Shown here: piece after piece, positions 6,691 to 8,976 of the stretch
Layout: every line of letters begins with the position of its first letter
How positions within the stretch are numbered: position 1 is the first letter of the stretch
From: an uncultured Rubrobacteraceae bacterium
Lineage (GTDB): Bacteria; Actinomycetota; Rubrobacteria; Rubrobacterales; Rubrobacteraceae
Reading direction: 5' to 3'
DNA length: 8,976 bases
NCBI GenBank assembly: GCA_902806105.1
Contig: CADCVI010000118.1
Coordinates: 1-8,976, forward strand
Made by a program: the position numbers and the translations under genes
Notes under the pieces: generated by a model
What the model was told of the DNA's origin: nothing
The model's database searches: none
The model's input: only the letters and a program-made list of their open reading frames with translations

Positions 6691-6744
6691 CTAGTCCCGG
6701 CGTCCCGCAAACGTCTTCTGATCTATGGTGTTCTTCTTGCGCAT
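6691..6744 (-). CDS. Possible 17-residue small ORF between queC and queD
   Basis: An ATG at 6744 opens a frame encoding MRKKNTIDQKTFAGRRD, with its TAG two bases before the queD ATG. The peptide is basic and has no recognised domain. TAAGAT lies six bases before the ATG and fits a TANNNT -10 in a leaderless arrangement. The codons (AAG AAG AAC, ATA GAT) are less G+C-rich than those of the neighbours, which argues for a regulatory leader or a non-coding spacer as the alternative. The ORF may serve as a short leader peptide whose translation feeds ribosomes into queD. The evidence is only positional. Confidence 0.3.
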   Translation of the reverse strand: MRKKNTIDQKTFAGRRD

Positions 6745-6750
6745 GGTTCG

Positions 6751-6756
6751 ATCTTA
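6751..6756 (-). promoter_or_regulatory. Possible internal -10 upstream of queD
   Basis: The minus strand reads TAAGAT here, matching TANNNT, inside the 93-base gap between queC and queD. It would start transcription at about the ATG at 6744 and allow queD and queE to be made apart from queC. No -35 match is visible. The gap is otherwise unexplained. Confidence 0.3.
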
Positions 6757-6781
6757 CCGCGTCGACGGTCCGCTGGTCGGC

Positions 6782-7480
6782 TCATAAATCCAGCCCGTAG
6801 TCCCGATCGCGGTACTCCGTCGGATCGGGAATACCGGCATCCCTGAACGCGTGCTTGCGCTCCACGTCCGTCCCGCATCGCCCGCAGTGAAGCTCGCCTC
6901 CCTCGTAGCAACTCCAGGTGTCGGCGTAGGGCACATCCAGCGCGGCGCCTATCTTCGCGATCTCGGCCTTTGTTTTGTCGATAAACGGGGTACGGAGGCG
7001 CAGGGACTCGTCGCCGAACCCCTCCACGGCCTCGCGCTGCATGGCGTCGAACGCCCTTACGAAGCTCGGGCGACAGTCCGGGTAAACGTAATGATCGCCG
7101 GCGTGCATCCCGGCAGCGACGATCCTCGCGCCTTCCGAGACGGCGACTCCGTAGGCGACGGAGAGCATGATGGCGTTGCGGTTGGGGACGACGGTCACGG
7201 CCATGTTCTCGGCGGCGTAGTGGCCGTGGGGGACGTCGATCTCGTCCGTAGTGAGGGCGGATCCGGTGAGCAGGCGGCCTACGCCAGTGAGGTCGACGAC
7301 GTCGAAGTCCGCCCCGAGCCTCGTGGCGCAGATCTTGGCATACTCGATCTCCTTGGCGTGCCGTTGCCCGTAGTCGATGGAGAGCAGGTGCAGCTCGTGG
7401 CCCTCGGAGGCGAGCAGGTAGGCGAGGGTCACCGAGTCCATCCCGCCGCTGACGATGGCGACCGCTCTGCTATCATCCAT
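6782..7480 (-). CDS. queC: 7-cyano-7-deazaguanine (preQ0) synthase
   Basis: QueC uses ATP and ammonia to turn 7-carboxy-7-deazaguanine into preQ0, the last step of the pathway in this window. The 232-residue protein has the N-type ATP pyrophosphatase loop SGGMDS at 11-16, then SIDYGQRHAKEIEYAK, VVPNRNAIMLSVAYG and PFIDKTKAEIAKIG, all typical of the family. The C-terminal zinc site shows C191, C199 and C202 (CYEGGELHCGRCGTD). The fourth expected cysteine is Asp205. The start ATG at 7480 has AAAGGAGG about 12 bases upstream, slightly far for a ribosome binding site, but the sequence starts correctly just before the ATP loop. The gene is divergent from folE2 and leads the queC-queD-queE set; a 93-base gap separates it from queD. 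Confidence 0.95.
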   Translation of the reverse strand: MDDSRAVAIVSGGMDSVTLAYLLASEGHELHLLSIDYGQRHAKEIEYAKICATRLGADFDVVDLTGVGRLLTGSALTTDEIDVPHGHYAAENMAVTVVPNRNAIMLSVAYGVAVSEGARIVAAGMHAGDHYVYPDCRPSFVRAFDAMQREAVEGFGDESLRLRTPFIDKTKAEIAKIGAALDVPYADTWSCYEGGELHCGRCGTDVERKHAFRDAGIPDPTEYRDRDYGLDL

Positions 7481-7536
7481 GGGTAGTGCTCGCCTCCTTT
7501 CGGCGGGTGCGCAATGTTCCGGATACCGTCGCGCAG

Positions 7537-7544
7537 ATTATAAG
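7537..7544. promoter_or_regulatory. Overlapping divergent -10 elements of queC and folE2
   Basis: The bases ATTATAAG carry two -10 elements. On the minus strand 7542-7537 reads TATAAT, a perfect consensus pointing to queC. On the plus strand 7539-7544 reads TATAAG, pointing to folE2. Polymerase could not occupy both at once, so the two arms of the preQ0 pathway may share or compete for one site. Predicted leaders are about 50 bases each and contain AAAGGAGG (queC) and AGAGGGA (folE2). The -35 elements are not clear on either strand. Confidence 0.5.
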
Positions 7545-7605
7545 AGATGGGGCGCCCGTTTCAGGTCGTCTCGCGCGGCGAGGTTTTACGCCCGAAAGAG
7601 GGACC

Positions 7606-8424
7606 ATGATAGAAAACACGCGGCTCCTGGAAGACGTGCAGGGCAGAAGCGACGAGCGCGGCATCGACATAGATCAGGCCGGCGTCAGAGACCTGCGATA
7701 CCCGATCACCGTCCTGGACCGGGCCCGCGGCGAACAGCACACGATAGCGAGCTTGAGCATGTCCGTGGGCCTCCCCTACCGCTTCAAGGGGACCCACATG
7801 AGCCGCTTCGTCGAGACGCTCGAGGAGCACCGCGGCGAGGTCACGATGCGGACCCTGCCGACCATCCTCCGCGACCTCAGGGAACGCCTCGACGCGGAGA
7901 TCGCTCGCATCGAGGCGAAGTTCCCTTACTTTCTCGAACGCGAGGCCCCCGTGAGCGGCGGAAAGGCGCTCATGGACTACGATTGCTTCTTCCTCGGCGC
8001 CTCCAGGGGGCTTGAGGAGGATTTCTTGCTCGGCGTACGCGTCCCCGTGACAAGCTTGTGCCCGTGCAGCAAGGCCATCAGCGACTACGGCGCGCACAAC
8101 CAGCGAGGATACGTGACGATCGAGGTACGGCCGATGCGGACGGCTGAAGGGGGACCGGAGCTCGTGTGGATCGAGGAGCTAGTGGAGGTGGCGGAGCGTT
8201 CGGGGTCCTCCCCGGTCTACCCGCTCCTCAAGCGACCCGACGAGAGGCACGTCACCATGCAGGCCTACGACAATCCGGTTTTCGTCGAGGACATCGTGCG
8301 CAACGTCGCCGAGGAGTTGCGGGGGGATGGCCGGATCTCGTGGTTCCGCGTCGAGGCGGTCAACCAGGAGAGCATCCACAACCACAACGCCTTCGCCGAG
8401 ATCGAGTGGTCCCGTCCGGGGTAG
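7606..8424 (+). CDS. folE2: GTP cyclohydrolase FolE2 (type IB)
   Basis: FolE2 opens GTP to 7,8-dihydroneopterin triphosphate, the entry to both folate and preQ0 synthesis. The 272-residue protein has the COG1469-type pattern. The active-site motif SLCPCSKAIS contains C152 and C154, followed by H164 in GAHNQRG. The C152-H164 spacing of 12 equals that of the metal ligands Cys147 and His159 in the Neisseria enzyme, as I recall it. E213 (RPDERHVT) and H258 or H260 (SIHNHNAFAE) are the likely remaining ligands. ATG at 7606 is chosen because AGAGGGA precedes it by two to three bases and conserved sequence starts here. A GTG at 7486 in the same frame would overlap the queC promoter. Placement beside queCDE suggests that it supplies them. 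No zinc-type (Zur) operator is evident. Confidence 0.93.
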   Translation: MIENTRLLEDVQGRSDERGIDIDQAGVRDLRYPITVLDRARGEQHTIASLSMSVGLPYRFKGTHMSRFVETLEEHRGEVTMRTLPTILRDLRERLDAEIARIEAKFPYFLEREAPVSGGKALMDYDCFFLGASRGLEEDFLLGVRVPVTSLCPCSKAISDYGAHNQRGYVTIEVRPMRTAEGGPELVWIEELVEVAERSGSSPVYPLLKRPDERHVTMQAYDNPVFVEDIVRNVAEELRGDGRISWFRVEAVNQESIHNHNAFAEIEWSRPG

Positions 8425-8437
8425 AGAAGCTTGGCCG

Positions 8438-8463
8438 GGGGCGGCGAAGATCGTCTGCGCCCC
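8438..8463 (+). terminator. Weak hairpin after folE2
   Basis: GGGGCG (8438-8443) and CGCCCC (8458-8463) can form a 6-bp all-G/C stem with a 14-base loop, 13 bases after the folE2 stop. No T-run follows. It may end the folE2 transcript, but a stem of this size arises easily in G+C-rich sequence. Confidence 0.25.
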
Positions 8464-8469
8464 GTCGTG

Positions 8470-8481
8470 ATCCGTACGGAT
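8470..8481. promoter_or_regulatory. Perfect 12-bp palindrome before the glycosylase gene
   Basis: ATCCGTACGGAT is fully self-complementary and lies 25 bases before the glycosylase ATG, in an 82-base spacer. It could be a small dimer-protein operator. No promoter hexamers are clear nearby, and its role is unknown. Confidence 0.3.
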
Positions 8482-8506
8482 TGAAAAGAAGCGAAAGGGG
8501 TTCGGC

Positions 8507-8976
8507 ATGGACGAGAGACGGGCATCGTGGGATGACCTCAAGCGGCAGGCTGCCGAACGCCTCGGCCCCAACGCCGTCTTCGGCGAGGGACCCGTGGGGG
8601 CGACCGTCGCCATCGTCGGCGAGGCCCCGGGGGAGCAGGAGGACCGCGCCGGCAAGCCGTTCGTGGGCAGGGCGGGCAAGCTCCTGAACGAGCTTCTCGA
8701 AGAAGCCGGCTTCGACCGCTCCGAGGTCTACGTCACCAACACCGTCAAGGTCCGGCCCACGGCCGAGAAGGACGGGCGGCTCAAGAACCGTCCGCCCAGG
8801 GTCGGGGAGGTCCGGGAGGGGGTGGAGATCCTGATCCCCGAGTTGAGGGCGGTCGGTCCCGCCGTCCTCGTCCTGCTCGGCAACACGCCGTCCAAGGCGC
8901 TCATAGACAAGTCCTTCGCGATGAAAAAAGACCGCGGTGTCCTGCGGGATTCGATCCTGGACCTGCCCGCGATCGC
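8507..8976 (+). CDS. Family 4-like uracil-DNA glycosylase, 3' truncated, no visible Fe-S cysteines
   Basis: The frame runs off the right edge after 156 complete codons. Visible motifs fit family 4 uracil-DNA glycosylases, which remove uracil from DNA: VFGEGP at 24-29, VGEAPGEQED at 37-46, GKPFVGRAGKLL at 49-60 and EVYVTNTVKVRP at 73-84, then NRPP. Normal family 4 enzymes hold a [4Fe-4S] cluster with four cysteines: two before VFGEG, one in VKCRPP and one shortly after. Here the visible protein has no cysteine at all, and the VKC position is Val82. The N-terminus is also short. The start ATG at 8507 has AAAGGGG six bases upstream. The final HPS-type motif lies outside the window. Fe-S-free relatives have been described, in Bradyrhizobium as I recall. 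The family call is good; activity is inferred. Confidence 0.85.
   Translation, partial: MDERRASWDDLKRQAAERLGPNAVFGEGPVGATVAIVGEAPGEQEDRAGKPFVGRAGKLLNELLEEAGFDRSEVYVTNTVKVRPTAEKDGRLKNRPPRVGEVREGVEILIPELRAVGPAVLVLLGNTPSKALIDKSFAMKKDRGVLRDSILDLPAI

Noticed and set aside
7486..7605. GTG start that would add 40 residues to FolE2
   Set aside because: The extension covers the queC/folE2 promoter and is unconserved, and the ATG at 7606 has a good ribosome binding site.
7481..7605. preQ1 or preQ0 riboswitch or a Zur operator between queC and folE2
   Set aside because: I could not match either leader to the preQ1 aptamer pattern or find a Zur-type inverted repeat. A covariance-model search would settle the first point.
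1..8976. CRISPR arrays, insertion sequences, tRNA or rRNA genes
   Set aside because: No regularly spaced repeats, transposase motifs, cloverleaf sequences or rRNA segments were seen on either strand.

Overview
The window is strongly G+C-rich with G/C-biased third codon positions. It carries an actinobacterial-style fused FO synthase (FbiC, CofG+CofH) and probable F420-linked oxidoreductases. Several genes appear to start at TTG, and some look leaderless. Together these suggest a G+C-rich actinomycete, possibly of the Rubrobacter type. The lineage is inferred from gene content, not measured.

Layout, left to right. (1) 1-149, minus strand: the 5' end of a rhodanese-type sulfurtransferase, cut by the window edge. 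(2) 150-256: a divergent intergenic region with two consecutive palindromes (192-224 and 233-256); the second contains the probable fbiC -10 element and ends on the base before the fbiC ATG. (3) 257-2650, plus strand: fbiC. (4) 2654-2675: a hairpin between convergent genes. (5) 2676-4774, minus strand: two overlapping genes, a luciferase-like oxidoreductase and a protein joining a PPOX-type flavin/F420-binding domain to a nitroreductase domain that resembles the C-terminal half of FbiB. (6) 4867-5520, plus strand: a VapBC-type toxin-antitoxin pair with three GCATGT hexamers at its start. (7) 5586-7480, minus strand: queC, a possible 17-residue ORF, queD and queE. (8) 7606-8424, plus strand: folE2, divergent from queC, with -10 elements for the two directions overlapping. 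(9) 8507 to the right edge: a family-4-like uracil-DNA glycosylase with no cysteine in its visible part.

Two pathways dominate. The left half concerns coenzyme F420: FbiC makes the deazaflavin FO, the nitroreductase part of the fusion is a candidate for the dehydro-F420-0 reduction step, and the luciferase-like protein is a probable F420 or flavin user. The right half encodes all four steps from GTP to preQ0: FolE2 (GTP to dihydroneopterin triphosphate), QueD (to carboxy-tetrahydropterin), QueE (to 7-carboxy-7-deazaguanine) and QueC (to preQ0). The enzyme that uses preQ0 lies outside the window. The toxin-antitoxin pair sits between the halves as an accessory module.

The points most worth a second look are the PPOX-nitroreductase fusion beside fbiC, the double palindrome before fbiC, the cysteine-free glycosylase, the GCATGT repeats at vapB, the Asp in place of the expected fourth zinc cysteine of QueC, and the possible small ORF between queC and queD.
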